NCBI GenBank assembly: GCA_002711995.1
Contig: PASN01000019.1
Location: 341,626 to 405,625 of the forward strand
Direction of reading: 5' to 3'
Source of the DNA: Halobacteriovoraceae bacterium
GTDB lineage: Bacteria > Bdellovibrionota > Bacteriovoracia > Bacteriovoracales > Bacteriovoracaceae
Length of the DNA: 64,000 nucleotides
Below the pieces are notes generated by a model that had not been told where the DNA came from, did no database searches, and saw nothing but the letters and a program-made list of their open reading frames with translations. Numbering within the stretch: position 1 is the stretch's first letter; each line of letters begins with the position of its first letter. Positions 53,007 through 62,031 of this stretch are shown here, piece by piece. A program made the translations under genes and the position numbers.

Positions 53007-54317
53007 ATGTCAAAGGTACTATTACTCACCAGCGCAGACGAGCTGGCCCAATACGCTGATTTATGTCTAAATCAGGCGACGAACGCAAATGTTGTGGTAA
53101 CAACATGCAGGTCCATCAAACAAAGTTGTGAGCTGCTTGAAGAGCAGGCAAAATACAATCTTATATTTCTAGGACACAAGATTGAGCAAGATGGAGACAA
53201 GAAAGCTCTGTCTCAGTGTTTGCTTCCGTACATTAACGGTGGCGAGACAATAATATGTGGAACCAACAAGGCATTTCAAGGAAAAGAGTGGGCGAAATAT
53301 TACCACTATATGGAATCTCCTCAAAAGCTTCTTGCTAACATGTTTGAGGAGCTATCTCTTTCCACGGAAGATGCAGGCGAATACGTATCTATGCCCGTTC
53401 CTTCATTGCATAGATTTAAAACCCTGCCATTTGATTGCTATATTAAAATGCGTGACAAGTATCTTAAAGTTTACTCCATGGGTGATAGTTTGGAGGAAGC
53501 AGACATTTCCAAGTATGCGGACAAAAATCTAGAGTGTATCTATCTTGTTAAAGAACAGGCACAAAGCGCACTCGAAAAATTATACACTAAACTCGTCTCT
53601 CAAAACGTTCCAAGTCATTCTGAAAACCCAGAAGAGGCCGCGGCAGAGTCTGTTGACTACGCAAGCTACCTATTGGAACAAGTTGGTATTCAGGTAAAAA
53701 ATGGCGAGCAGATCAAAGCGTCTTTTGATGAGTATATGAAACTTATCAAAAAGAGTAGAAAAGCTTCTCTCAAAGAACTCTTAGATCAAAAGCAAGGCCT
53801 TGTGTACAAGCATAGTTCATTAACAGCGCTTCTAAGCTCCTATCTGCTTGAAGACCTTGACTGGAACCTCCAAGGTGGAGATGAGTCTCTAGCTTTGGCC
53901 AGTTACTTTCAGAACATGTATTTAACTGCTGATGAAGAGATTCTAGTAAGCACTGATGCAGAGCTTGCGACAATTAAGAAGGAAGATCGCAGAGAAGTCG
54001 TTAGAACCCACGCAAAGATCGCAGAAACTTTTTTAGTAGAGTCCGGTGTGGATAACGTAGAGCTTATAAGGCTCGTTATGGAGCAGCATGGAAACCTAAG
54101 AGGGATTGGTTTTTCTGAAAAGATCATGTGCACTTCAAAGTTGTCTGGCCTTTTTCAGGTTGCGAGCAGGTTCGCAGTGCTGTTTTTAAAAGAGTATGAA
54201 GTGAATCACGAGCCAAACCTTAAAAAGAATCTAACAGAGCTTAAAAACGCTGTGACTCCTAAAGAAGAAAAGATCTTTGGATGTCTTCAAGATGTTTTAA
54301 TTATTCTTCAAGTCTAA
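53007..54317 (+). CDS. Pseudo-receiver plus degenerate HD-GYP-like signalling protein
   Basis: The 436-residue cytosolic protein starts after AAGGAG. The N-terminal 120 residues have a receiver-like layout (VLLLTSADELAQY, LIFLGHK) but no phospho-site Asp. The middle (about 130-250) carries a linker helix. The C-terminal 180 residues resemble an HD-GYP phosphodiesterase: HSSLTALLSSYL, then HAKIAETFL and MEQHGNLRGIGF in place of HHExxDGxGYP. The metal-binding HD pairs are mostly lost, so it is probably a c-di-GMP receptor or protein-interaction module rather than an enzyme. Family assignment is by eye. Confidence 0.62.
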   Translation: MSKVLLLTSADELAQYADLCLNQATNANVVVTTCRSIKQSCELLEEQAKYNLIFLGHKIEQDGDKKALSQCLLPYINGGETIICGTNKAFQGKEWAKYYHYMESPQKLLANMFEELSLSTEDAGEYVSMPVPSLHRFKTLPFDCYIKMRDKYLKVYSMGDSLEEADISKYADKNLECIYLVKEQAQSALEKLYTKLVSQNVPSHSENPEEAAAESVDYASYLLEQVGIQVKNGEQIKASFDEYMKLIKKSRKASLKELLDQKQGLVYKHSSLTALLSSYLLEDLDWNLQGGDESLALASYFQNMYLTADEEILVSTDAELATIKKEDRREVVRTHAKIAETFLVESGVDNVELIRLVMEQHGNLRGIGFSEKIMCTSKLSGLFQVASRFAVLFLKEYEVNHEPNLKKNLTELKNAVTPKEEKIFGCLQDVLIILQV

Positions 54318-54408
54318 GAGGTCTATTTGAACTTAGGTCTTATTCTTTTGATTGCTGACCTTTTTCTAGTATTAAAGAAAAGGTAAGCAATCCAATCTAT
54401 TGAGAGTC

Positions 54409-54966
54409 ATGGGTATTAACTGGGAAAGCATAGACAAAACTGATAGAGAGCTTTTTCCCTGGCGAGATGAGCTCAAGGCATCTTCAATCCCAATAATCCA
54501 TCTACCCAACTTTTTCAATGAAAAGACTTTTAATACCTTGGTAAAGCGAGTAAAGCTTTTAAAAATGCTCAGCATGAAGCGATCTCAGGTTGATAATGAA
54601 AGGTTCAAACGTCACTTGTATGAAAACGACACAGAGATCCTGGCCATACAAAATGGGATGGCCAGAAAGGTCAGCGAGCTGTTCAAAACCCCTCTTCAGG
54701 TTTCCTATCATTTTATTTCCATGTACCATGAAGGACTTGGTATTTGCCCCGTTCACACTGATAGATTGGAGTGTGAATTTACAGTGTCTGTCTGCGTTTC
54801 ACAAAATGATGTTTGGCCTTTATATGTTGAGGGAAAACAATTTGGCCTAAACATTGGTGACGCTCTTCTGTATTCAGGAACTCACCATATTCATTGGAGG
54901 GAGCAAATCCCTGCCAATACCTGGTGTGATATGGTTCTATTCTTTTTCACCAGGCGCGAAGCTTAA
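54409..54966 (+). CDS. 2OG-Fe(II) dioxygenase-like protein
   Basis: About 185 residues from the ATG at 54409 (an upstream TTG at 54400 is an alternative). The double-stranded beta-helix iron site is visible: HTD in CPVHTDRLECEF (His-x-Asp) and the distal His in SGTHHIHWRE, with an Arg soon after for 2-oxoglutarate. The length suits a stand-alone oxygenase of the prolyl-hydroxylase or small-molecule type. Substrate unknown. No co-directional neighbour close enough to define an operon. Confidence 0.8.
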   Translation: MGINWESIDKTDRELFPWRDELKASSIPIIHLPNFFNEKTFNTLVKRVKLLKMLSMKRSQVDNERFKRHLYENDTEILAIQNGMARKVSELFKTPLQVSYHFISMYHEGLGICPVHTDRLECEFTVSVCVSQNDVWPLYVEGKQFGLNIGDALLYSGTHHIHWREQIPANTWCDMVLFFFTRREA

Positions 54967-55248
54967 GCTTCAAATTCTCCAAATTATAAATTTAATTTAG
55001 TGAGTTGATTTTCCGATAAATTATCTGACACGAATTTTTGTCACTAAAATTTGTGAAACGAAGTTAAAGAAAAATAATTTATAAAAATATAAGATACTGA
55101 AATTTGCTTAAAAGAACATTCTAAAGTGTTGTAATTATTGATTCATTGTTCTTTGAATGCTCTCGGGCCTAGATTGAGCACACTAATAAGAGGGCCTGAA
55201 GCTTTTTAACACTATTATGTCGTCAGCTATAATAATGGCAGGGGAAAT
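54967..55248. other. Non-coding AT-rich stretch before the prepilin-like locus
   Basis: About 280 bp very rich in A and T with no credible gene. It should hold the promoter of the three-gene locus downstream. A palindromic TCACTAAAATTTGTGA lies near 55039-55054. Confidence 0.5.
55205..55233 (+). promoter_or_regulatory. Candidate promoter of the prepilin-like operon
   Basis: TTTAAC (55205-55210) and TATAAT (55228-55233) are spaced 17 bp apart, 15 bp ahead of the ATG. The leader would be very short and would contain the AGGGGA site. Chosen by eye. Confidence 0.5.
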
Positions 55249-56994
55249 ATGATGAAAAAAATACTTAAATCGTTAAGAGGCGAGAGATTAGGGCAGTCAG
55301 GCTTCTCCCTTGTTGAAGGAGTGGTTGCTTTAGGTCTCGCCGCCGTTATTGGTGTTGGTGGCATGAAGTTAAGCGAGCAGTCCAATAAGCAGGTCAGCCT
55401 CACAAAACAAAACCTTGAACTAGATCAATATATTCGTCGTTTACGAACCCACCTCACTGACAAAGTTGCCTGTAATCAAATTGTAAGCAAAAGCGCTGGC
55501 GCTTTGAAGGTGAATCTTCAAACTTTTAACGCACAAGTAGCTCCACCTATGCCTGTTAAGAACACCAAAGTGATTGCTCCGGCGGTTACAGGTGTTGGCA
55601 GAGAGGTTGTTCCCGCGTCTGTGATTGTTTACTTTGATCGCCAAACGGAAAACTTAAAAAGTGCATATGCCGTCAAGAAAACTACGGCAATGATTGAGTA
55701 TAATAATGGAGCCTTTGTAGGTTGCTCAAATTATGAAGCGGAATCAGAGATAACTACATTCAAGCTTGCATGTGAGAGTTTGGGCGGAACGTTCTCCCTA
55801 GACACAGGAAAAGCAGGATCTGAGAAGTGTGACTTTTCCGCAATTGGCCCTGATCACTATGTATTGCAACAGGTTAAGAAAAGAGCTTGTGAAGAAATTT
55901 ACAATGGAAGCTTTGATGGTGTTGAATGTAACAGTATGACCATGCCAACAACTCCATCCTATGGCGCAAATCTTACGGCGAATTCGTTTCTTTTATCTGA
56001 CAAGTGGGTGAAGACTTTTAACCAGTCTTGCCCTGGGCAAAATAACTTTGTTGCCTCTGTATCTTCAGACGGCAGCGTCACCTGTAAGACCGTTGCCTTT
56101 TGCACGAAGTGCGACTCTTCCTGTCCAGCATCAGGGCCATTGTGTGACGGAGATATAACCAATGACCGCGAGCCAGCTGAACTTAATTGTGACGACAATG
56201 ATGAGTACTTCTTAAGCGCTTCAAATTCCGCTACTGAAACAAATAAATGTATGTTTAAGGATTACAGCATTAGCTCTGATGAAAAGAGCTGTAAGTCTAA
56301 AGAGTCCACTGACGCTACTGCCGGAATATGTAAGCGTTTTAAAAGTGGAACCTGTGACGGCACAGTCGCTGGGACTGTTGAGAACTACCCTGATGGAACC
56401 TCTTGTGGAACGGACAAGACCTGTCAAAGTGGATCGTGTGTAAAAGATGAAGTGAATGAAGACAATTCAGCAGGCCAGGATCCAAAATGTGGCACTGGAG
56501 AAGTGGCCTTTTCCAGTAAGTCAAAGTGTGAAAGTGAGACAGGAAAGACCTGTAAAGCACAGGACTTTAAACTCTATAGATTTCCTACACAAGTCAACGA
56601 CCCTGTCGACACTAGAGAGCACCCTTTATGTAGGAACTACATAGAAAAGGTCTGCACCAATACCCGTACGACAAAATCATGTACTGGTGAAAGACGTAAA
56701 AAAGGCGAGGAAGAAATCCTTCCTTGTAACAAAGTGGCCAAATACTGTCCTTCTGATGAAGAGCAAGAAGAGCCAGAAGAACCTGAAAAAGAAGGTGTTT
56801 GGAAATTAGCAAACTATGGTGAAGATACGTGTAAAGAGGATGTTCCAAAGTGTTCTGTACTAATCGGAACGCCATGTGACAAAGTTGGGCGTGGGTATAG
56901 GGAGTGTAACGATAATCCGGGACCTCCTCCTGGGACGCCACCAGATGCAAACTTCTGCCAGATTAACCAAGTTGTGACTTGTGAAGAAAAGTAA
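55249..56994 (+). CDS. Prepilin-like exported protein with cysteine-rich C-terminal region
   Basis: The 581-residue protein carries a class III prepilin signal, LGQSG|FSLVEGVVALGLAAVIG, with cleavage after Gly18 and Glu at +5, followed by the hydrophobic helix of a pilin. A shared module follows, with Cys175 in CESLGGTF and later paired Cys (EKCDF, RACEEIY, VECNSM, SCPGQN, VTCKTVAFC). The last 300 residues hold about 40 cysteines in short spacings, including DGTSCGTDKTCQSGSCV, which resembles the Cys-rich segment of ADAM/reprolysin-type and other secreted disulphide-rich domains. The size is far above a normal major pilin. First gene of three; 12 bp before the next. Likely a pilus-tip or surface adhesin-like protein (inference). 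Confidence 0.85.
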   Translation: MMKKILKSLRGERLGQSGFSLVEGVVALGLAAVIGVGGMKLSEQSNKQVSLTKQNLELDQYIRRLRTHLTDKVACNQIVSKSAGALKVNLQTFNAQVAPPMPVKNTKVIAPAVTGVGREVVPASVIVYFDRQTENLKSAYAVKKTTAMIEYNNGAFVGCSNYEAESEITTFKLACESLGGTFSLDTGKAGSEKCDFSAIGPDHYVLQQVKKRACEEIYNGSFDGVECNSMTMPTTPSYGANLTANSFLLSDKWVKTFNQSCPGQNNFVASVSSDGSVTCKTVAFCTKCDSSCPASGPLCDGDITNDREPAELNCDDNDEYFLSASNSATETNKCMFKDYSISSDEKSCKSKESTDATAGICKRFKSGTCDGTVAGTVENYPDGTSCGTDKTCQSGSCVKDEVNEDNSAGQDPKCGTGEVAFSSKSKCESETGKTCKAQDFKLYRFPTQVNDPVDTREHPLCRNYIEKVCTNTRTTKSCTGERRKKGEEEILPCNKVAKYCPSDEEQEEPEEPEKEGVWKLANYGEDTCKEDVPKCSVLIGTPCDKVGRGYRECNDNPGPPPGTPPDANFCQINQVVTCEEK

Positions 56995-57006
56995 GGTTGA
57001 AATATT

Positions 57007-58446
57007 ATGAGAAAGCTAAAAACGAATATACTTTTAAATCAGATTGGCAGCAGCATGATCACTGTAATGATCGGTGGAGTTGCCATTGGGCTTGGTGCCA
57101 TGATGGTGGCAAAGACCGGCCTTGAAAGAGGAAAGATGTATGCGGACACATCTCAAAACACCTTGATTGAGTACGCAATGCTTGATTTAAAAACCAACCT
57201 TGCATCTCAAAAAGTCTGCAAGGATTCAATGGACTCTGGATTTACCCAAATTGGGCCCTATAGTGTGGGTGACGATCTGGGCGGTGGAGTGAGCATTGAA
57301 CAAATAAGAGATCAAAACCCTGGAATGCAAGATCGCGACATCTTAATTGTGTTTAAAAAGGACAAGGCCCAGGGGAGTGCCTCCAGACGTACAGACAAAA
57401 TCTCTATTCAAACATTCAAGGCCCCAGATCCGGCAGATCCGACAGGTGTGGCAACCATTGAAAGTTGTTCTTCCTTCCAGATTGCCACAGCTGAGGAAGG
57501 CCTTGAAAACTTTTGCAAGGCCATTGGTGGCGTATATGACTCAGCTGAAGGGCGTTGTGATCCAAACCTAGCAACGGACTCCAAGTTTAGAGACGACGTG
57601 GACGCATTGGCGTGCGAGGTTCTGGGCGGAACATTGAATGGCTCAGGTGAATGTGACCTAATTTCAATAAGCGGCAATCTAATGTCCAAAACATTTAAAC
57701 CAGCACTTATAAAGCTTGGTGGTGGCAGTAGAAATAATGCCGTCGGAGGAACTTGTTCAAATACTCAAGTAGGTAGAGGGCTATCTTCGGATGGGAAGTT
57801 GAATTGTGAAACGATTAAATGCCCACAACCAAGTGACTCGACTTACTCTCCAAGATATGTAGGTTCCCAGCTTTACTGTGAATGTCAAAGAGACAGGGGC
57901 GCCAAACTAGGCTGTGGCGAAGAAGATGTTAATTCCTGTGAGGATTATGAAGTTGATGATGGCTGTGGCAATGGCGGAACGTGTGTCATTAGAAGAAAAA
58001 AGAAGGTTTGTCCTGAAATCCCAAGTTGTGTTGATGATGGACCTAAAAACTATTACAGCACAGAGGGTTGTAATTACTACTGTGGCCAGGCGCCGAAGTG
58101 TGCTGAAGGTGAAGAGCCTGAAGTTCCAGAGGAGCCAAAGTGTGAAGACACCTCATGGACTCCAAATCTAGCAACCGTTTGTGACACTGATCGTGTTACC
58201 CAAACAAGCAACTGTGGAAACACTCGTCGCAGGCCTGGCACTAAGGACTGTAGTGCGAAGGGGTGTTGGGAGCTTGGAAGAGCAAGTTCAACTAGGCCCG
58301 AGATAAACCCTGCAGGATTTCCAAAGTCAAATTGGACTTGTACCTCCGGTGCGGGCAAGCCTCCCAAGAATTGCAAAATAGGAAATCGTTGCGTGAACGA
58401 GTGGAAATACGGCACAAGAGAATTTGAATGTTTGCCATGCAACTAA
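57007..58446 (+). CDS. Prepilin-like protein 2 with cysteine-rich tail
   Basis: The 479-residue protein begins with a pilin-like helix, but the site NQIG|SSMITVMIGGVAIG lacks the usual Glu at +5 (Thr instead). The helix and shared module are otherwise like its neighbours: Cys170 in FCKAIGGVYDS, later CEVLGGTLNGSGEC and SSDGKLNCETIKC, similar to SSDGSVTCKTVAFC in the first gene. The C-terminal 200 residues have about 28 Cys, with C-x-C and W-x-P patterns (SWTPNLATVC, QTSNCGNTRRRPG). Middle gene of the set. Missing Glu+5 suggests an assembly-incompetent or initiating minor pilin (inference). Confidence 0.8.
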   Translation: MRKLKTNILLNQIGSSMITVMIGGVAIGLGAMMVAKTGLERGKMYADTSQNTLIEYAMLDLKTNLASQKVCKDSMDSGFTQIGPYSVGDDLGGGVSIEQIRDQNPGMQDRDILIVFKKDKAQGSASRRTDKISIQTFKAPDPADPTGVATIESCSSFQIATAEEGLENFCKAIGGVYDSAEGRCDPNLATDSKFRDDVDALACEVLGGTLNGSGECDLISISGNLMSKTFKPALIKLGGGSRNNAVGGTCSNTQVGRGLSSDGKLNCETIKCPQPSDSTYSPRYVGSQLYCECQRDRGAKLGCGEEDVNSCEDYEVDDGCGNGGTCVIRRKKKVCPEIPSCVDDGPKNYYSTEGCNYYCGQAPKCAEGEEPEVPEEPKCEDTSWTPNLATVCDTDRVTQTSNCGNTRRRPGTKDCSAKGCWELGRASSTRPEINPAGFPKSNWTCTSGAGKPPKNCKIGNRCVNEWKYGTREFECLPCN

Positions 58447-58473
58447 AAAACGGAAAATTTTTGTGGAGTTACA

Positions 58474-59328
58474 ATGATAAAATATTTTAAACAAATTTTA
58501 AATCAAAAGGGTGTAAGCGCCATGGAGCTAGTGGTTGGCCTTGGCATCGCTGGTGGCATTGGACTCATGATGACTCAAAATATGAAGACTCAGCAAGATG
58601 CCCAAAACAGCAATGAAGAAAGTAGAAGCGCTGAACTTGCCATCAAGTCAGTAATGGACTCACTCAAGAAGAAAGATACCTGTGAAAATGTTCTTTCTGG
58701 ACTCAATGTTAATCAAATGGCCAACAGTAATGGCCTGGATTTAACAATGGGACAGTTAAGCGCTTGGAGGTCTTTAAGCGCTAATCTTGGCTCAAGAATC
58801 TCCCTCGAAGGGGTAAATGCAAAGCTTGGCGCAAATGCGGGCAGAACGCCCTTAACTCTGACTTTTGAGTTTAAAAGGCCAACTGGAAAATCTCAAAGTG
58901 CTGGCAACACCTTTAAGCGTGGTATAAAAATGGATGTAAGCGTGGAGGCCGGTGATATTTTATGTGAACACGTGGACGAGTCTGGCGTTGCCCTCAATGC
59001 TTTGGAGAAGATATGCCTGCAAATAGGAGGAGTTTTTACAGCTTCTGGAGAGTGTGAAGTTTCTGGCATAGACCCAGTGCTTAGAGAGAGATTTGCCAGG
59101 GCGATTTGTGACTCTGTTGATAAAGACAGCAGCTCAAATTTTGCTTCAGATAAATGCATCCGGATTAACATACGGGACAATCTGACCACTAAAAATGTTG
59201 CCGCAAACTACATAACTATTAACGGATCCACCAGGGAAGTTTTTGACAACTCTCAATGCTCAGGCCACCTAAAAGGCTATACCGTGAAAGGGGAGAAGGT
59301 TTGTGGAAATGTTGTCTTTGACCGTTAG
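58474..59328 (+). CDS. Prepilin-like protein 3 (compact)
   Basis: The 284-residue protein follows GTGGAG. It has a prepilin-type site NQKG|VSAMELVVGLGIAGG with Glu at +5. The same shared module follows: Cys181 in ICLQIGGVFTASGEC, then ICDSV...DKCIRINI and QCSGHLKGYTVKGEKVCGNVVF, aligned to the corresponding blocks in the two genes upstream. It lacks the long Cys-rich tail. It is the shortest paralogue and may be the basal or most abundant subunit. Confidence 0.82.
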   Translation: MIKYFKQILNQKGVSAMELVVGLGIAGGIGLMMTQNMKTQQDAQNSNEESRSAELAIKSVMDSLKKKDTCENVLSGLNVNQMANSNGLDLTMGQLSAWRSLSANLGSRISLEGVNAKLGANAGRTPLTLTFEFKRPTGKSQSAGNTFKRGIKMDVSVEAGDILCEHVDESGVALNALEKICLQIGGVFTASGECEVSGIDPVLRERFARAICDSVDKDSSSNFASDKCIRINIRDNLTTKNVAANYITINGSTREVFDNSQCSGHLKGYTVKGEKVCGNVVFDR

Positions 59329-60017
59329 TCTTTAAATATAAATGTCCATCAACTCCCTTGGTTGATGGACAGATTCACCATAACTATCTCTGATTCATAA
59401 TTTCATCAAATTTCAAAACTCAAATCTTCAGAAGGCCCTACGTTAAAGACCAATTAAAACGGTTACTTTTAAGCAGCAAGTTTTTTAGTTATCAAGTTGC
59501 AATGATTCGCACAATTAAGTCAATAATGCTGAAGTTAGAAGCATCAGAGTGACCTTCTTTGGGATCTTGTTTAAAATAAACGTAAAATTAACTGTCACAT
59601 TATCAAGAATACAAATGAAAAGTGAATTTGGATCACAGTGATTAACACCAATGATTGGCCGGGAATTTTTAACAAATTATCTGTGGAGACTAGTCACTAA
59701 AACCTAAAAGTTTAAAGGCCTAAAGTTACATTAAATTACAGTAATGAGATTTCAATAATTGGCCGGAAAAAAGAACCTGCGACTTTAAAAAATGGTTAGT
59801 GATGTTATCCTTAATCCGAAAGATTTCTTTTAAAATTAAGGCCGTATTCTGGCCAAAAAACCCCTTGAAAATAATGCACGATAAGAAACATTATCGCACA
59901 TTTTGCTGCGTAGCGTTCGTTTGATTTTAAGAGTTTAGCCAAGGACGATATAACTTATGGGCCTGAGCTGATCTTCAGTCTGGCCCTAACCCATAAATTA
60001 GCTTCATAGTTTAACTA
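59329..60017. other. 690-bp non-coding region
   Basis: No gene supportable on either strand. A 10-bp hairpin (59343-59352 with 59362-59371) lies 15 bp past the last prepilin-like gene and is a weak terminator candidate without a T-run. An ATTGGCCGG motif occurs twice (59652 and 59758). CGATAA...TTATCG forms a small dyad near 59879-59896. A larger stem TTATGGG/CCCATAA (59955-59961, 59990-59996) with internal CTGA/TCAG is near the minus-strand gene end and may be its terminator or a small RNA. Confidence 0.55.
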
Positions 60018-60575
60018 TTAGTCTTCCTGCTGATCTGCTGCCTTCACTAGTTTTGTATAAATGCCATGAGTTGTGGTTAGTTTGTCTTCAGTACAAACCA
60101 TTCCTTCTTTTTCATTTATCTCGTTAATTGCATCAGCTAGTGTTGTCATTGTGTATCTATTTACTTGTCCAAATCCATTTAGCTTCACAAGCATACTTCT
60201 AAGTTTTGGGCCATCATATGCCTGTGCCTCTTCAAGTAGTTCAATCACATCAACCGCGTAGGACATGTAGGCTTTAAGATCATCAATGTCATTGTACAGA
60301 TCCTCCTGAACTGCAGCTGCTGCCATAAAACCTCCTGCAGATGATGAATACAGAATCACCGGGCCTGGCCCAGATATTGAGATACCTAAACTTGCCGCTG
60401 CATATGTTCCAGATGTAAGGGCCACAGGAATACCAAATTCGCTTGTTTTTGTATAAAATGGCATCTTTGCGATCTGATCTTCTTTGTCACTGACATAGTC
60501 TTTAATTTTGTCCAAACAGGACGCATTGGCCGCAAGAGTACCTAACATAAGAAGTGTCGTAGCTAGTATTTTCAT
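60018..60575 (-). CDS. Exported protein, unknown function
   Basis: The 185-residue protein has a signal peptide cut near ANA-SCL and a GGAGACC start site. A Gly/Ala/Ser-rich hydrophobic stretch (about 51-90, VALTSGTYAAASLGISISG region) may be a membrane-inserting or loop segment. The rest is helical with two Cys in the mature chain. No family recognised. Confidence 0.62.
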   Translation of the reverse strand: MKILATTLLMLGTLAANASCLDKIKDYVSDKEDQIAKMPFYTKTSEFGIPVALTSGTYAAASLGISISGPGPVILYSSSAGGFMAAAAVQEDLYNDIDDLKAYMSYAVDVIELLEEAQAYDGPKLRSMLVKLNGFGQVNRYTMTTLADAINEINEKEGMVCTEDKLTTTHGIYTKLVKAADQQED

Positions 60576-60812
60576 ATATGGTCTCCAATTTTTTTGAGAG
60601 AAATGTTATTATTCGGATCTTTTAATACGCATTGTCATGGCAACAAAGATCATTTCTTTGTTATGAAAACTTTATAGATATGTCCCTAACCTGCTGAAAT
60701 TACGAAATTCTTTGGCAATGTTAGATTCCTTTAAGAAATATTTTGAATTTACTTCAGGCCTTTAACTTTGGTAGGTTTTATCAAGTAATTTCTAATCATT
60801 TGGAGAGTATTT
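60576..60812. other. Non-coding divergent promoter region
   Basis: About 240 bp, AT-rich, between two divergently transcribed exported-protein genes. I see no structure or gene. Promoters for both must lie here. Confidence 0.45.
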
Positions 60813-61310
60813 ATGAAGAAATCAAACGTGTTCCTAAGTATATTAATTTTGGTGATTTCCGCCTGTGGAGGAAGCAACTCATCTGGAAGCAAGGATCCTG
60901 CAAAACGAGCTGTTAAGAACGTTGATGATCTAGCAAATACCGTTAAGCATTTTGAGAATGAGTGCCCACAAATAAATGGATCTTATTGCACCCAACCTTC
61001 AGCCGGAGAGTATGAGTGTGTCTACCTTGAACTGAAATATAACGAGTTTGCTGAAGCTCTAGAACTTACTAGTCACTACCCTTCCGTAATAATTGATGGA
61101 GATGTGTGGAATAGAAACATTAATGGTGAAGAGTCTCGCGCTATTGGCTGGTGTGAAAACAACACTGTGACTGCCTATGGAGAAAATGAAGAGGGTCATT
61201 ACGTTTTTCTTGAGCTTAAATCTTCTAATGGATCACAGGTTAAGATGTATGAGGAATACAAAAACGAGGAAGGAACGGGCAAGCATTCCGCAAATTACAG
61301 TTTAGATTAG
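60813..61310 (+). CDS. Lipoprotein, unknown function
   Basis: The 165-residue protein follows TTTGGAGAG and has a signal peptide with lipobox VISAC-G, so the Cys after ISA is the lipidation site. Behind a Ser/Gly linker, the mature domain has six Cys (ECPQI, SYCTQ, YECVYL, GWCENN) and a strand-rich pattern. No family recognised. Confidence 0.68.
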   Translation: MKKSNVFLSILILVISACGGSNSSGSKDPAKRAVKNVDDLANTVKHFENECPQINGSYCTQPSAGEYECVYLELKYNEFAEALELTSHYPSVIIDGDVWNRNINGEESRAIGWCENNTVTAYGENEEGHYVFLELKSSNGSQVKMYEEYKNEEGTGKHSANYSLD

Positions 61311-61322
61311 TTTACATATTAA

Positions 61323-61344
61323 AAGGGGAGCTTCAACTCCCCTT
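61323..61344 (+). terminator. Bidirectional-type hairpin
   Basis: An 8-bp stem AAGGGGAG/CTCCCCTT with a 6-nt loop lies 12 bp after the lipoprotein stop and 5 bp before the convergent gene stop. Its tails (CTTATT; on the other strand TTAATATG) are weakly T-rich. The same stem core recurs at 63235. Confidence 0.6.
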
Positions 61345-61348
61345 CTTA

Positions 61349-61756
61349 TTAAAAATTTATGTATACAGATTGTTCGAACCTGCATTCATGAGAAACAATT
61401 ATAATTGTCGTTCTCGTGAAGCTTCTAAGGCGGGTGCTCACCTGGGTTTGCTTGGCCCCATAAGCTTTATTGAAAAGTGACTGAGCAATACCTATAAATT
61501 CAGCACCACCGATATTAAAGGATTTTTTATCTCCTGAGACTCTGTAAGTTGAAGTAAAGTCACTATAGGTGTCTCTCTCAAGAAGCGCTTCCTTAGATGT
61601 ACAAGTTCCGTCCCTAACTTCGCCCTGAAGCCTTAAGGCCTCCTTTATTAGTTGAACCTCACTTGGGTGGGTGATCTCGATTCTTGTCTTAGCATGTAGA
61701 TTCAAGCTAAAGGCCAACCCAATGGCCAAAATAGAAAGTGTTTGTTTTAATTTCAT
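61349..61756 (-). CDS. Small exported protein, unknown function
   Basis: About 135 residues from the ATG at 61756, with GGAGA 6 bp upstream; a longer reading starts inside that site. A signal peptide ends near LHA. The mature chain has few Cys and a beta-rich pattern ending SVYINF. No family recognised. Convergent with the lipoprotein gene. Confidence 0.6.
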   Translation of the reverse strand: MKLKQTLSILAIGLAFSLNLHAKTRIEITHPSEVQLIKEALRLQGEVRDGTCTSKEALLERDTYSDFTSTYRVSGDKKSFNIGGAEFIGIAQSLFNKAYGAKQTQVSTRLRSFTRTTIIIVSHECRFEQSVYINF

Positions 61757-62031
61757 AGAAGTCTCCATCGTTAAACATATTGTATGCTGAGTGGAATAAT
61801 ATTAGCACTTTTCAAAAGAAAGCTTTAAATTACATTTACATTCTGTAATATTTACTCGTTAAAGTGTTAAATGTATTGTGTTTAGGTGGCCTAGACCGCT
61901 TCAAGTGTTTGAAACTCATATGGATCTAAAGTGTGGGAGAAACTGAGGTCCTATGAGCTAGCTGAACCTCAGAACATAAAAAGGCCTTAGGTCAGGGACA
62001 AAAGATTTTAATTAACTATTGATATGAAACT
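61757..62031. other. Non-coding stretch with an inverted repeat
   Basis: No gene supported. A 7-bp dyad CTGAGGT...ACCTCAG (61943-61949 with 61966-61972) lies about 60 bp past the end of the minus-strand exported gene and may mark its transcript end. Confidence 0.4.

Noticed and set aside
56612..56950. Antisense frame over the cysteine-rich tail
   Set aside because: Shadow of a periodic Cys-rich coding sequence; no start signal.
59343..59371. Strong intrinsic terminator after the prepilin-like operon
   Set aside because: The stem is good but no T-run follows, so I list it only as a weak hairpin within the non-coding region.
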